The notes beneath the pieces were generated by a model. The model was not told the DNA's origin. It saw only the letters and a list, made by a program, of their open reading frames with translations, and ran no database searches. Shown here piece after piece: positions 35,273-44,372 of a stretch of 50,120 nucleotides of DNA. Each line of letters starts with the position of its first letter. Positions within the stretch are counted from its first letter, which is position 1. Origin of the DNA: Rhizobium sp. (GTDB lineage: Bacteria > Pseudomonadota > Alphaproteobacteria > Rhizobiales > Rhizobiaceae); NCBI GenBank assembly GCA_027533385.1, contig JAPZUE010000026.1, positions 5,001 to 55,120 of the forward strand. The letters run 5' to 3'. The position numbers were made by a program, and so were the translations under genes.

Positions 35273-38200
35273 ATGGCCGACTCGGCTCTGCTTCAGCGCA
35301 CCGAATTGCCGCGCCCCAATGTCTCGCTCGCCGATGCCAAGATCATCTTTAACGAGTTCTATGGCTTTAGCGGTTCTATCCGCGAGTTGGGCAGCCAGCA
35401 GGATCGAAATTTCCTCATAGACACGGGCGAGGAACGCCTGGTTCTGAAAGTGACCCGTGCGGAATATCCGCAGCAGGAACTGGATGCTCAGAACCGGGCC
35501 ATGGAGCACTTGCGCAATCTCGACATCGGCTTGCGTGTGCCCGAACCAATCCCCGCACTGACCGGTGAATACATCCCGCAGATCGAGATTGGTGGCGAAT
35601 ACTACTGGATCCGGCTCCTGTCCTATCTCGAGGGCCAACCGCTGACCCGTCAGAAATACCTGGCGCCCGAGGTCGTGGCCTCCTTCGGCGATGTGGTGGC
35701 GCGGGTCGCCGGCGGGCTGAAGGACTTCCGCCACAACGGGCTTGAGCGCGAACTGCAATGGGATCTTCGCCGGGCGGGACCGGTTGCCCTGCATCTCCTA
35801 AAATCGGTTTCGGACCAGAAACAGCGAGACCGGATCGCCAAGGCGATGATCATGGCGGTGAAGCGCCTGCAGCCGCTGACGTCAGCGCTGCGCATTCAAC
35901 CGATCCATCACGACATCACCGACGACAACATCGTGGCAACACCGAATGCCACGGGCCGGCTCTTTCCCGACGGCGTCATCGATTTCGGCGACGTTCTCTA
36001 TGGCTGGCTAGTGGCGGATCTCGCAGTGACCTGCGCGGCCCTACTGCATCACGCCGATGGCGACCCCTTCTTCATTCTTCCCGCAGTCAAAGCCTTCCAC
36101 GCGCGCTATCCGCTGAACGAGGCGGAGCTCAAGGCGCTCTGGCCACTGATCGTTGCCCGCGCCGGTGTGCTCGTCGCAAGCAGCGAGCAACAGCTGTCCA
36201 TCGATCCGGACAACGACTACGTGCTTGGCAATATCGAGCATGAGCGCATGATCTTCGAGGTCGCGACATCCGTCCCCTATCCGTTGATGGAAGCAGCCAT
36301 CATGGAAGCGGCAGGCATGCTACCCGACGTGCCTGAATTCTCGGTTTCCCATCCGCTACTCCCATCACTTTCACCAGCAGATTTCCGGCTGACAGACCTG
36401 ACGGTCACCAGTCCTGATCTTCCTCGCGACAGCTGGAGCGATCAGGAGATCGACTGGAAGCTTCTGGCGCGCGCGGCCATGGAAACCGGTGTCGCCTCCA
36501 CCCGTTATGGCGAGTTTCGGCTGTCATACACCAAGCCGCTGTCCCAGACGCCGCCGGCAACGTTTGCGCTGCATATCGATGTCTGCCTGCCGAGCGGGAC
36601 GGAAGCATTCGCCCCGTTCGATGCAACGATCATGATCGATGGCCATCACCTGATCCTGTCATCACCTGATATCTCACTGCATCTGGATGGTATCGACTGC
36701 AGTCTCGATGACGGTACGACCGTGGCTGCGGGCGACCGGATCGGCGCGATTGCGGGGGCCGCTGGCGGTGTCGGAGGCCTGCGCATCCAGCTTTGCCGTG
36801 ATCCGGATCTCATTCCACCGCTTTTTGCGAAACCGCAGCAGAGCCAGATCTGGTCCCGCATCTGCCCCTCGCCGTCAAGCCTCCTCGGCATTGGGGTCGA
36901 CGCACCGGAACTTGAGAGCCACGACCTGCTGGAGCGGCGGCGCAAGAGCTTCGCCAGGCCGCAGAAGAACTACTATGCCGACCCGCCGCAAATCGAGCGC
37001 GGCTGGAAGGAGCATCTCTTCGACGTCAAGGGCCGCGCTTATCTCGACATGGTGAACAATGTCACCATTCTCGGTCACGGCCATCCGCGACTTGCCGATG
37101 CGGTCGGCAGACAATGGGCGATGCTCAACACAAATTCCCGCTTCCACTATGCGGCAGTCGCCGAGTTCTCCGATCGCCTGGCCTCTCTTGCGCCTGACGG
37201 CCTCGATACGGTCTTCCTCGTAAACTCGGGCTCGGAAGCCGTGGATCTCGCTTTGCGTCTCGCCTGGGCCCATAGCGGCCATCGCAACATCCTCAGCCTG
37301 CTGGAAGCCTATCATGGTTGGACGGTGGCCAGCGACGCCGTGTCGACCTCCATCGCCGACAACCCGCGCGCGCTCGAAACCCGTCCGGACTGGGTCCACC
37401 CCGTGCTTTCGCCCAACACCTATCGGGGCAAGTATCGCGGCAACGGTTCAACGGATGGCTACGTACAGGCCGTGATCGAAAAGATCGCCGAGATCGAAAA
37501 TGCCGGCGGACAGCTGGGCGGCTTCATCGCCGAAAGCGTATACGGCAATGCAGGAGGAATTCCGCTCCCGCCCGGTTACCTGAAGGATGTCTACGCGCTG
37601 GTTCGCGCTCGCGGCGGCCTGTGCATCGCCGATGAGGTGCAGGTCGGTTACGGCCGCCTCGGCCATCACTTCTGGGGCTTCGAACAGCAAGGCGTGGTAC
37701 CCGACATCATCACGACGGCCAAGGGCATGGGCAACGGCCAGCCGCTTGGTGCTGTTATCACCCGCCGCGAGATCGCCGACAGCCTGGAGAAGGAGGGCTA
37801 TTTCTTCTCCTCGTCCGGCGGCAGCCCGGTGAGCTGTGTTGTGGGCATGACCGTGCTCGACATCATGCGGGACGAGAAGCTGCAGGAGAACGCCCGCGAC
37901 GTCGGCGACCACCTCAAGGCACGGCTTGAGGCTTTGGGGCAGCGCTTCCCGATCGTTGGCGCCGTGCACGGCATGGGCCTCTATCTCGGCCTGGAATTCG
38001 TCCGCGACCGAGAAACCCTGGAGCCAGCCACCGAAGAGACGGCAGCGATCTGTGATCGCCTGCTTGATCTCGGCGTCATCATGCAACCCACAGGCGACCA
38101 TCTTAACGTTTTGAAAATAAAGCCACCGCTCTGCCTGAGCAGGGAGAGTGCCGATTTCTTCGCCGAAATGCTGGAAAAGGTGCTCTCCGATGGCTGGTGA
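35273..38200 (+). CDS. fusion: APH-like kinase, M23-like domain, class III phospho-lyase
   Basis: A 975-residue three-part protein. Residues about 20-330 are an APH/choline-kinase fold with catalytic loop HHDITDDN (212-219) and DFGD (237-240), like hydroxylysine kinase (AGPHD1). Residues about 395-515 resemble an M23/lipoyl-like beta domain (DDGTTVAAGDRIGAIAG). Residues about 540-975 are a class III PLP enzyme with D787 in ADEVQVGYGR and Schiff-base K817 in TTAKGMGNG, like the phospho-lyases AGXT2L1/L2. A kinase joined to a lyase that removes phosphate and ammonia fits conversion of 5-hydroxylysine to 2-aminoadipate semialdehyde. Ethanolamine to acetaldehyde is the alternative. AmaB nearby favours the former. 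Confidence 0.85.
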   Translation: MADSALLQRTELPRPNVSLADAKIIFNEFYGFSGSIRELGSQQDRNFLIDTGEERLVLKVTRAEYPQQELDAQNRAMEHLRNLDIGLRVPEPIPALTGEYIPQIEIGGEYYWIRLLSYLEGQPLTRQKYLAPEVVASFGDVVARVAGGLKDFRHNGLERELQWDLRRAGPVALHLLKSVSDQKQRDRIAKAMIMAVKRLQPLTSALRIQPIHHDITDDNIVATPNATGRLFPDGVIDFGDVLYGWLVADLAVTCAALLHHADGDPFFILPAVKAFHARYPLNEAELKALWPLIVARAGVLVASSEQQLSIDPDNDYVLGNIEHERMIFEVATSVPYPLMEAAIMEAAGMLPDVPEFSVSHPLLPSLSPADFRLTDLTVTSPDLPRDSWSDQEIDWKLLARAAMETGVASTRYGEFRLSYTKPLSQTPPATFALHIDVCLPSGTEAFAPFDATIMIDGHHLILSSPDISLHLDGIDCSLDDGTTVAAGDRIGAIAGAAGGVGGLRIQLCRDPDLIPPLFAKPQQSQIWSRICPSPSSLLGIGVDAPELESHDLLERRRKSFARPQKNYYADPPQIERGWKEHLFDVKGRAYLDMVNNVTILGHGHPRLADAVGRQWAMLNTNSRFHYAAVAEFSDRLASLAPDGLDTVFLVNSGSEAVDLALRLAWAHSGHRNILSLLEAYHGWTVASDAVSTSIADNPRALETRPDWVHPVLSPNTYRGKYRGNGSTDGYVQAVIEKIAEIENAGGQLGGFIAESVYGNAGGIPLPPGYLKDVYALVRARGGLCIADEVQVGYGRLGHHFWGFEQQGVVPDIITTAKGMGNGQPLGAVITRREIADSLEKEGYFFSSSGGSPVSCVVGMTVLDIMRDEKLQENARDVGDHLKARLEALGQRFPIVGAVHGMGLYLGLEFVRDRETLEPATEETAAICDRLLDLGVIMQPTGDHLNVLKIKPPLCLSRESADFFAEMLEKVLSDGW

Positions 38201-38362
38201 CCTCATGCACAGAGACTACCATCGTCCTAACGCGAAGCGCCGAAACCGGATCTTGCTGTAAAGAAAGTGCAAAGCCCAAATCTGGGTAGACTAAATGGAC
38301 GCTTCACAGCGTTTTGGAGAGTGGTCTATCTTCGGACAGAAATGAAAGCCGAAGGAATACTC

Positions 38363-38770
38363 ATGCCCACCATGCCAGAGCAAATCGCCAGTCATCTGCT
38401 GATCTGGGCCGTCGCTCTGTTCATCATCAAGCATTTGCTGTCAGACTTTATCCTGCAGACGAGCTGGATGGCGAAGGGCAAGGAACAGACCACTGGTTGG
38501 TTCGCGCCTCTTCTCGCCCATATTGCCGTGCATGCAGCAGGAACCCTTCTGATCGCGCTGCTCCTTGCGCCGCAACTCGCCTGGCTCGCCATCGTGGATT
38601 TGATCGTCCACGGGCTGATCGATCGGTGCAAGACGCTCATTCAGAAACGCCACCAGCTGAAAATCGAACAAGCCGCTTATTGGTGGCTATTCGGGATCGA
38701 CCAGACACTGCATCACCTGACGCATCTCGTCTTCGCCGTCTGGATCGCAGCGGCAGCAAGCCTCGCCTGA
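38363..38770 (+). CDS. DUF3307 membrane protein
   Basis: A 135-residue protein with about three hydrophobic segments. The N-terminal KHLLSDFILQTSWMAKGK and a downstream LAHIAVHAAGTLLIALLL are the DUF3307 pattern, a family of unknown function often found next to phage or regulatory genes. ATG 38363 has GAAGGAA 6 nt upstream; the longer frame from 38267 has no site. The acidic and histidine residues inside the hydrophobic part (H..H, D) look like an active or metal site. It lies 162 nt after the fusion gene and meets the LysR gene head-on. Confidence 0.75.
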   Translation: MPTMPEQIASHLLIWAVALFIIKHLLSDFILQTSWMAKGKEQTTGWFAPLLAHIAVHAAGTLLIALLLAPQLAWLAIVDLIVHGLIDRCKTLIQKRHQLKIEQAAYWWLFGIDQTLHHLTHLVFAVWIAAAASLA

Positions 38771-38779
38771 GAGACAGGC

Positions 38780-39673
38780 TCAACTCAAAGCCAGTTCCTT
38801 CAGGATCCATTCGCGAAATGCCACGAGCGGCGGATAGGCCGCCCGCTCGCGGGGGAAAGCGAGATAGTAGCGCTGCGCACTGCGCATCGGGCGGTCAACC
38901 GCCGGCACCAGCTCGCCGCGCTTCAGTTCGTCCTGGATCAGGAAGGTCGGCAGGAGTGCGACACCCAGCCCACCGATCGCCGCCTGGGATGCCGTGGCGA
39001 ACTGATCGAACAGCATGCCGTGCACGCTGGCGAACGCAACTCCCGTTTCGGTAAACCAGCGCTCCCAGGCATCGGGCCGCGTCGTCAGATGCAGAAGCGA
39101 CACGTCCAGGAGATCGGCAGGCGTCTCGATCCCATGGATACGCCTGAACTCCGGACTGCAGGCGGGGATGGTTTCCTCCTGCATCAACAGCGTCAGCTCC
39201 GCACCCGGCCACACCGCATCACCGAAATGGATGGCGGCATCAATCGAATCCAGACGGAAATCAAAGGGCGAAAGACGGGTAACCAGATTGATGGTGATCC
39301 CGGGATTGGCGGCCAGGAACTGCCCGAGACGCGGTGCAAGCCACCGCGCCCCGAACGTCGGCAGGATCGCAAGATTGAGTGTTCCGCCATGCGGATTGGC
39401 CCGGAGATTGAGAGAGGCACTGGATATGCGCCTCAGCGCCTCCCGGATCTCGCGCGCATAGCTGTCACCAGCGACCGTCAACCGGATCGTCTGCCGCTCC
39501 CGGAGAAAGAGTTCGACGCCAAGCTGGCTTTCCAGCGCCTTGATCTGACGGCTGACCGCACTCTGCGTCAGATCAAGCTCACGGGCAGCCGCCGTGATGC
39601 TGCCGGTCCGGGCGGCGGCCTCGAATGCGGTCAGCAGGGAAAGGGACGGAAGGAAGCGACGTGCCGGCAGCAT
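38780..39673 (-). CDS. GcvA-type LysR regulator
   Basis: A 297-residue LysR-family regulator. Its N-terminal HTH (AFEAAARTGSITAAARELDLTQSAVSRQI) and the substrate-domain signature FGDAVWPGAELTLL place it in the GcvA/AmpR branch. It diverges from the amaA-amaB pair, and a perfect 8-bp inverted repeat lies in the shared region, so it probably senses a lysine-type metabolite and controls that pair. This role is inferred from position; GcvA-like proteins regulate many unrelated genes. Confidence 0.85.
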   Translation of the reverse strand: MLPARRFLPSLSLLTAFEAAARTGSITAAARELDLTQSAVSRQIKALESQLGVELFLRERQTIRLTVAGDSYAREIREALRRISSASLNLRANPHGGTLNLAILPTFGARWLAPRLGQFLAANPGITINLVTRLSPFDFRLDSIDAAIHFGDAVWPGAELTLLMQEETIPACSPEFRRIHGIETPADLLDVSLLHLTTRPDAWERWFTETGVAFASVHGMLFDQFATASQAAIGGLGVALLPTFLIQDELKRGELVPAVDRPMRSAQRYYLAFPRERAAYPPLVAFREWILKELALS

Positions 39674-39697
39674 CAGTCATGCCTTTTTGGAATGATC

Positions 39698-39751
39698 TCT
39701 TGAGAATTTATCGCTGGAATGGCGTAGAACGCTCTTCTAGAAATCTCAAGA
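39698..39751. promoter_or_regulatory. candidate LysR operator between regulator and amaA
   Basis: TCTTGAGA (39698-39705) and TCTCAAGA (39744-39751) are perfect reverse complements 38 bp apart. A TTCTAGAA palindrome (39735-39742) lies just inside the right copy. LysR tetramers typically contact two such spaced half-sites between divergent genes, here 25 bp from the regulator start and 85 bp from amaA. Confidence 0.5.
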
Positions 39752-39836
39752 CTGTACGGGGCGGAATGATATCGGGTGGCAAGGCATGCCCGAAGGAGCC
39801 TCTCCGGCACCATTCCGAGAGCCCCGAGGCCACATC

Positions 39837-41120
39837 ATGCTAGACGATCCGCGCTCCCACGGTCTTTGGGAAAAGACGGCGCCGGCTGCACCGCAGACGA
39901 CGTCGCTCAAGGGTGCAGTCAAAGCCGATGTGGTGATCGTTGGCGGCGGCTATACCGGCCTTTCCGCAGCCCTTCATCTGGCTGAAGCGGGCACCAGCGT
40001 CATCCTCCTCGAAGCAAAAGAAATCGGCTTTGGCGGTGCAGGCCGCAATGTCGGCCTGATCAATGCCGGCATGTGGGTCATGCCCGACGATCTTCCGGGT
40101 GAGCTTGGCCCCGTCTACGGGGAGAGGCTGCTCGACCTGCTCGGCAACGGTCCGCGCACCGTCATGGACCTGATCGATCGCCACGGCATTGAATGCGAGC
40201 TCGAACGGCAAGGCACGCTGCATTGCGCCGTTGGCACTGCTGGCCGCAAGGAAATAGAAGCCAGAGCGGAGCAATGGCAACGTCGCGGCGCGCCGGTCGT
40301 ACTGCTCGATGCAGCGGAATCCGAGCGCAAGATCGCAACCCGCGCCTACCAGGGCGCCCTGCTTGATCGCCGTGCCGGCACTTTGCAGCCGCTCGCCTAT
40401 GCCCGTGGCCTTGCCCATGCCGCGGTTAAGGCAGGTGCCATTCTCTACACGGCGAGCCCTGTCGAAAGCTACGCCAAGTCGGCGGATGGCTGGCAGGTCC
40501 GGACATCTGAAGGCAGCGTAGATGCCCAATGGATCGTCGTGGCAACCGATGCCTATAGCCACGGCCCCTTCGCTGCCGTGCGCGAAGAACAGGTTCACCT
40601 GCCCTATTTCAACTTCGCCACCGTTCCCTTGAGCGACAACCTGCGTAAGTCGATACTAACAGAGCGCCAGGGCTGCTGGGACACCAAGGACGTTCTCTCC
40701 TCCTTCCGCATGGACAAGGCCGGCCGCATGGTTTTCGGCAGTGTTGGCGCCCTGCGCGGCACGGGTCTTTCGATCCATAGGTCCTGGGCACGCCGCGCGT
40801 TGAAGGCCATCTTCCCGCAGATCGGCGATATCGCCTTCGAAAGCGAATGGTATGGCCAGATCGGCATGACCACGAATGCGCTCCCGCGCTTCCACAAGTT
40901 TGCGCCAGGCGTCATCGGCTTCTCCGGTTACAATGGCCGCGGCATTTCCCCGGGCACCGTCTTCGGCAAGACGATCGCAAGCCATATCCTTGGCCAGATG
41001 TCCGAGGACGAGCTGCCCCTGCCGCTGACCGATCCACAAGCACCAGCCTTCCGCACCCTGAAGGAAGCATGGTACGAGGCCGGGGCCCAGGTGGCGCATC
41101 TGGCCGGCGCGCGATTTTGA
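39837..41120 (+). CDS. amaA: FAD-dependent amino-acid oxidase, AmaA (L-pipecolate oxidase)-like
   Basis: A 427-residue DAO-family flavoprotein. From ATG 39837 (GAGG upstream) it begins with about 30 residues and then the dinucleotide motif VVIVGGGYTGLSAALHLAEAG, with GGAGRNVG following. The C-terminal GFSGYNGRGISPGTVFGK is the flavin-contacting signature. P. putida AmaA, an L-pipecolate oxidase, has about the same length and lies beside amaB, as here. The reaction would give piperideine-6-carboxylate, which equilibrates with 2-aminoadipate semialdehyde. Related enzymes (PuuB, glycine oxidase) are alternatives; the amaB neighbour decides. The longer frame from 39786 has no support. Confidence 0.75.
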   Translation: MLDDPRSHGLWEKTAPAAPQTTSLKGAVKADVVIVGGGYTGLSAALHLAEAGTSVILLEAKEIGFGGAGRNVGLINAGMWVMPDDLPGELGPVYGERLLDLLGNGPRTVMDLIDRHGIECELERQGTLHCAVGTAGRKEIEARAEQWQRRGAPVVLLDAAESERKIATRAYQGALLDRRAGTLQPLAYARGLAHAAVKAGAILYTASPVESYAKSADGWQVRTSEGSVDAQWIVVATDAYSHGPFAAVREEQVHLPYFNFATVPLSDNLRKSILTERQGCWDTKDVLSSFRMDKAGRMVFGSVGALRGTGLSIHRSWARRALKAIFPQIGDIAFESEWYGQIGMTTNALPRFHKFAPGVIGFSGYNGRGISPGTVFGKTIASHILGQMSEDELPLPLTDPQAPAFRTLKEAWYEAGAQVAHLAGARF

Positions 41121-41158
41121 ACGAACAAGAACCAGGTAGACCTGACGGAAGGACCACC

Positions 41159-42706
41159 ATGACCCTCGCCACACTCAAATTTTCCGCCGAAACGGTATCG
41201 CTGATGGCAAGCTTTGGCTTTGGCGTCGATGCCAAAGCCCTGACCGGCGGCACGCTGTCGGTTCGCTCGCCGATCAACGGCGAAACCATCGCAGCCGTCG
41301 CCGAAATCTCTGCCGACGACACCCGCAAGGCGATCGATGCAGCCCACAAGGCCTTCCTCGAATGGCGCCTGGTGCCTGCCCCGCAGCGTGGCGAACTGAT
41401 CCGCCTGCTCGGCGAGGAGCTGCGTGCAGCCAAGGCCGAGCTCGGTCGCCTTGTCTCGATCGAAGTCGGCAAGATCACCTCGGAAGGTCTCGGCGAAGTC
41501 CAGGAAATGATCGACATCTGCGATTTCGCCGTCGGCCTCTCCCGCCAGCTCTACGGCCTGACGATCGCGACCGAGCGCGCCGAACACCGCATGATGGAAA
41601 CCTGGCATCCGCTCGGCGTCACCGGCATCATCTCGGCCTTCAACTTCCCCGTCGCCGTCTGGTCCTGGAACGCAGCGCTGGCACTCGTCTGCGGCAACTC
41701 GACGATCTGGAAGCCGTCGGAAAAGACGCCGCTCACCGCCATTGCCACCCAGGCGATCTTCGAGAAGGCCGTGAAGCGCTACAACGCGCAAGGTGGCAAG
41801 GCGCCGGCAAACCTCTCGACGCTGCTGATCGGCGGCCGCGACATCGGCGAAATCCTCGTCGACCACCCGAAGGTCCCGCTGATCTCGGCGACCGGCTCGA
41901 CCGCCATGGGCCGCGCCGTCGGTCCGCGTGTCGCCGCCCGCTTCGGCCGCTCGATCCTCGAACTCGGCGGCAACAATGCCGCAATCGTCGGCCCGACCGC
42001 CGATCTCGACCTGACGCTGCGCGGCGTCGCCTTCGCAGCCATGGGCACGGCCGGCCAGCGCTGCACCACGCTGCGTCGTCTCTTCGTGCATGAAAGCGTC
42101 TACGACACGCTGGTGCCGCGCCTCATCAAGGCCTATGGCTCCGTCACCATCGGCAACCCGCTGGAGGCTGGCAACCTGATCGGACCGCTGATCGACAAGG
42201 GCTCCTTCGATCGCATGCAGCACGCCTTGGAGGCCGCCAAGGCCAATGGCGGCAAGGTCCATGGCGGCGACCGCGTCCGCGCCGATGAGGCGACCGACGC
42301 CTTCTACGTGCGCCCGGCTCTCGTCGAGATGCCGGAACAGTGCGGCCCGGTCGTCGAGGAAACCTTCGCGCCCATCCTCTACGTCATCAAGTATTCGAAC
42401 TTCGACGACGCCCTGGCGCTGAACAACGACGTGCCGCAGGGACTCTCCTCGTCGATCTTCACCAACGACATCCGCGAAGCAGAAGCCTTCGTCTCCGATC
42501 GCGGTTCCGATTGCGGCATCGCAAACGTCAACATCGGCCCCTCGGGCGCTGAAATCGGCGGCGCTTTCGGAGGCGAAAAGGAAACCGGCGGCGGTCGCGA
42601 ATCCGGCTCTGACAGCTGGAAGGCCTATATGCGCCGCCAGACCAACACCGTGAACTACGGACGCACCCTGCCGCTTGCCCAGGGCGTCAAGTTCGACATC
42701 GAGTGA
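41159..42706 (+). CDS. amaB: L-2-aminoadipate-semialdehyde dehydrogenase AmaB (ALDH7)
   Basis: An aldehyde dehydrogenase of the antiquitin (ALDH7) family, 515 residues. It oxidises 2-aminoadipate semialdehyde, in equilibrium with piperideine-6-carboxylate, to 2-aminoadipate using NAD+. Motifs: GIISAFNFPVAVWSWNAAL, LELGGNNAAIVG for the base and the nucleophilic Cys in GQRCTTLRRLF. The ESGSDSWKAYMRRQTNTVNY tail is characteristic of ALDH7 and absent from GabD-type enzymes. ATG 41159 has AAGGA 6 nt upstream. It follows amaA by 38 nt and ends in an intrinsic terminator, so the two form one operon. Confidence 0.92.
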   Translation: MTLATLKFSAETVSLMASFGFGVDAKALTGGTLSVRSPINGETIAAVAEISADDTRKAIDAAHKAFLEWRLVPAPQRGELIRLLGEELRAAKAELGRLVSIEVGKITSEGLGEVQEMIDICDFAVGLSRQLYGLTIATERAEHRMMETWHPLGVTGIISAFNFPVAVWSWNAALALVCGNSTIWKPSEKTPLTAIATQAIFEKAVKRYNAQGGKAPANLSTLLIGGRDIGEILVDHPKVPLISATGSTAMGRAVGPRVAARFGRSILELGGNNAAIVGPTADLDLTLRGVAFAAMGTAGQRCTTLRRLFVHESVYDTLVPRLIKAYGSVTIGNPLEAGNLIGPLIDKGSFDRMQHALEAAKANGGKVHGGDRVRADEATDAFYVRPALVEMPEQCGPVVEETFAPILYVIKYSNFDDALALNNDVPQGLSSSIFTNDIREAEAFVSDRGSDCGIANVNIGPSGAEIGGAFGGEKETGGGRESGSDSWKAYMRRQTNTVNYGRTLPLAQGVKFDIE

Positions 42707-42712
42707 ACAGCG

Positions 42713-42742
42713 AAGGGCCGGTGGAAATTCACCGGCCCTTTT
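42713..42742 (+). terminator. intrinsic terminator of amaAB
   Basis: AAGGGCCGGTG (42713-42723) pairs with CACCGGCCCTT (42730-42740) around a 6-nt loop and runs into TTTT. Confidence 0.9.
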
Positions 42743-42830
42743 GCCCTGCGACAAAGGTCCATCGCCCGCACTCTGGCCTTTGACCACCGGATGAGCGAGA
42801 CTGAACGCAGCCATCACAGGTGAGGCATGC

Positions 42831-44372
42831 ATGTCAGTCGAGGACCAGTCCGCTGCGATCGCCTTTCTCCGCAACCCCTTGAGCCATGGATCCGTTGCGC
42901 CGGTAGAGGTAATCGAGACCCATATCTCCCTGATCTTTCTGTCAGGCGACAAGGCCTACAAGCTGAAGCGGGCGGTAAAGCTGCCCTATGCCGATTTCTC
43001 CACCATCGATCTGAGGCGTCGCTTCTGCGAAGCGGAGGTGGCACTGAACCGGCGGACGTCGCCGGAGATCTATTGCGGTGTCCGAACAATCACCCAAAGC
43101 ATGGACGGAAGGATTTCGTTCGACGGCGAAGGCGCGGTCCTCGACCACGTCGTTGAGATGCATCGCTTCTCGCAGGACCGGCTTTTCGACCACATGGCAG
43201 AGCATGGCGAACTCACCAAGGAACTGATGGAGGAAACCGCCGAGCGCATCGCAGACTTTCACATTGATGCAGCAGTGCTTCATACCGGCAGTGGTCGGGA
43301 CAATCTCTCGGCGATCATCGATATCAATCAGGCCGCCTTCTCCGGCGTCACTCTGTTCAGCAAGGCGGAAACGGAACGCCTGACCAACCTCTTCCGCCAG
43401 GCACTCGACCACCATGCATCACGTCTGGACGCGCGGGAAAGCGCGGGCATGATCCGCCATTGCCACGGCGATCTGCACCTGCACAACATTTTCCTCGGGC
43501 CCGCTGGACCGCGGATGTTCGACTGCATCGATTTCAATGACCACCTGGCGACATCGGATATCCTCTATGACCTTGCCTTCCTGCTGATGGATCTCTGGCA
43601 CAGGGACCTGCCGGAATTCGCCAGCGTCGTCGTGAACCGATATCTCGACCGAACGGGCGACGATGCCGGGTATGGCCTCATGCCGTTCTTTCTGGCCTTG
43701 CGGGCGGCGATCCGCGCGCATGTCGGCGCCACGCAGTTGCGGGACCTGGGCGACAAGACAGGCCACGGCGCCGAGGAGGCGAAGGCCTACCGCGATCTGG
43801 CGCTGGCTCTATTGCAGAAGCGAAAACCGGTATTGGTCGCAATCGGCGGGCTGAGCGGTTGCGGCAAGTCGACTTTGGCCGAAGCGATCGCGCCGCATAT
43901 TGGCCTCGCACCCGGCGCCCGCCTTCTCGAAAGCGATCGATTGCGCCGCGCAATGCTTGGCCACAACAGGGGTGTGCCCATGCCGCCTGACGCCTACAGC
44001 ACGGAGGTATCAGCAAGGGTCTACGCCAGTCTGGCCGAAAAGGCGGAGCAGGTTCTGCAAACAGGCGGATCGGTTGTTGCGAACGCAGTCTTCGCTCGCG
44101 CCGACGAAAGAACGGCGATCGAGCGGGCGGCGAAAAGCCAGGGTGTCCGGTTCATTGGCCTCTGGCTGGAAGCCGACCCGGCCATCCTGCGGGCGAGGAT
44201 AGAGGCACGCCCTGTGGCGGATTCCGACGCCACCGTCACGGTTCTCGAACAACAGCTCGCCCGGGACCTAGGCGAGATCGGCTGGTCTCGCGTCGATGCG
44301 GCCCGGTCGCCGACACTGATTGCCAGGGACATTCTCTCTCGCCTGTCCGCCCTGCCACTCAACGGAGATTGA
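42831..44372 (+). CDS. APH-like kinase fused to a P-loop kinase
   Basis: A 513-residue protein of two kinase folds. Residues 1-320 are an aminoglycoside-phosphotransferase-like domain with catalytic HGDLHLHNIF and DCIDFND, the Brenner-type motif and Mg2+ aspartate. Residues about 335-513 are an AAA_33 P-loop kinase (IGGLSGCGKSTLAEAIA). Databases usually call this layout a bifunctional aminoglycoside phosphotransferase/ATP-binding protein. Substrates are unknown and it is not shown to confer resistance. It starts 125 nt after amaB, beyond a terminator. Its last 14 nt overlap the convergent tonB gene. Confidence 0.82.
   Translation: MSVEDQSAAIAFLRNPLSHGSVAPVEVIETHISLIFLSGDKAYKLKRAVKLPYADFSTIDLRRRFCEAEVALNRRTSPEIYCGVRTITQSMDGRISFDGEGAVLDHVVEMHRFSQDRLFDHMAEHGELTKELMEETAERIADFHIDAAVLHTGSGRDNLSAIIDINQAAFSGVTLFSKAETERLTNLFRQALDHHASRLDARESAGMIRHCHGDLHLHNIFLGPAGPRMFDCIDFNDHLATSDILYDLAFLLMDLWHRDLPEFASVVVNRYLDRTGDDAGYGLMPFFLALRAAIRAHVGATQLRDLGDKTGHGAEEAKAYRDLALALLQKRKPVLVAIGGLSGCGKSTLAEAIAPHIGLAPGARLLESDRLRRAMLGHNRGVPMPPDAYSTEVSARVYASLAEKAEQVLQTGGSVVANAVFARADERTAIERAAKSQGVRFIGLWLEADPAILRARIEARPVADSDATVTVLEQQLARDLGEIGWSRVDAARSPTLIARDILSRLSALPLNGD

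Noticed and set aside
40847..41158. In-frame extension of amaB into the end of amaA (upstream start at 40847)
   Set aside because: The stretch is Arg/Pro/His-rich with no homology, while ATG 41159 has a good AAGGA site and gives the normal ALDH7 length.
40928..42952. 674-codon antisense open frame opposite amaB
   Set aside because: Low-complexity translation with no domain. The sense ALDH7 protein explains the region fully.
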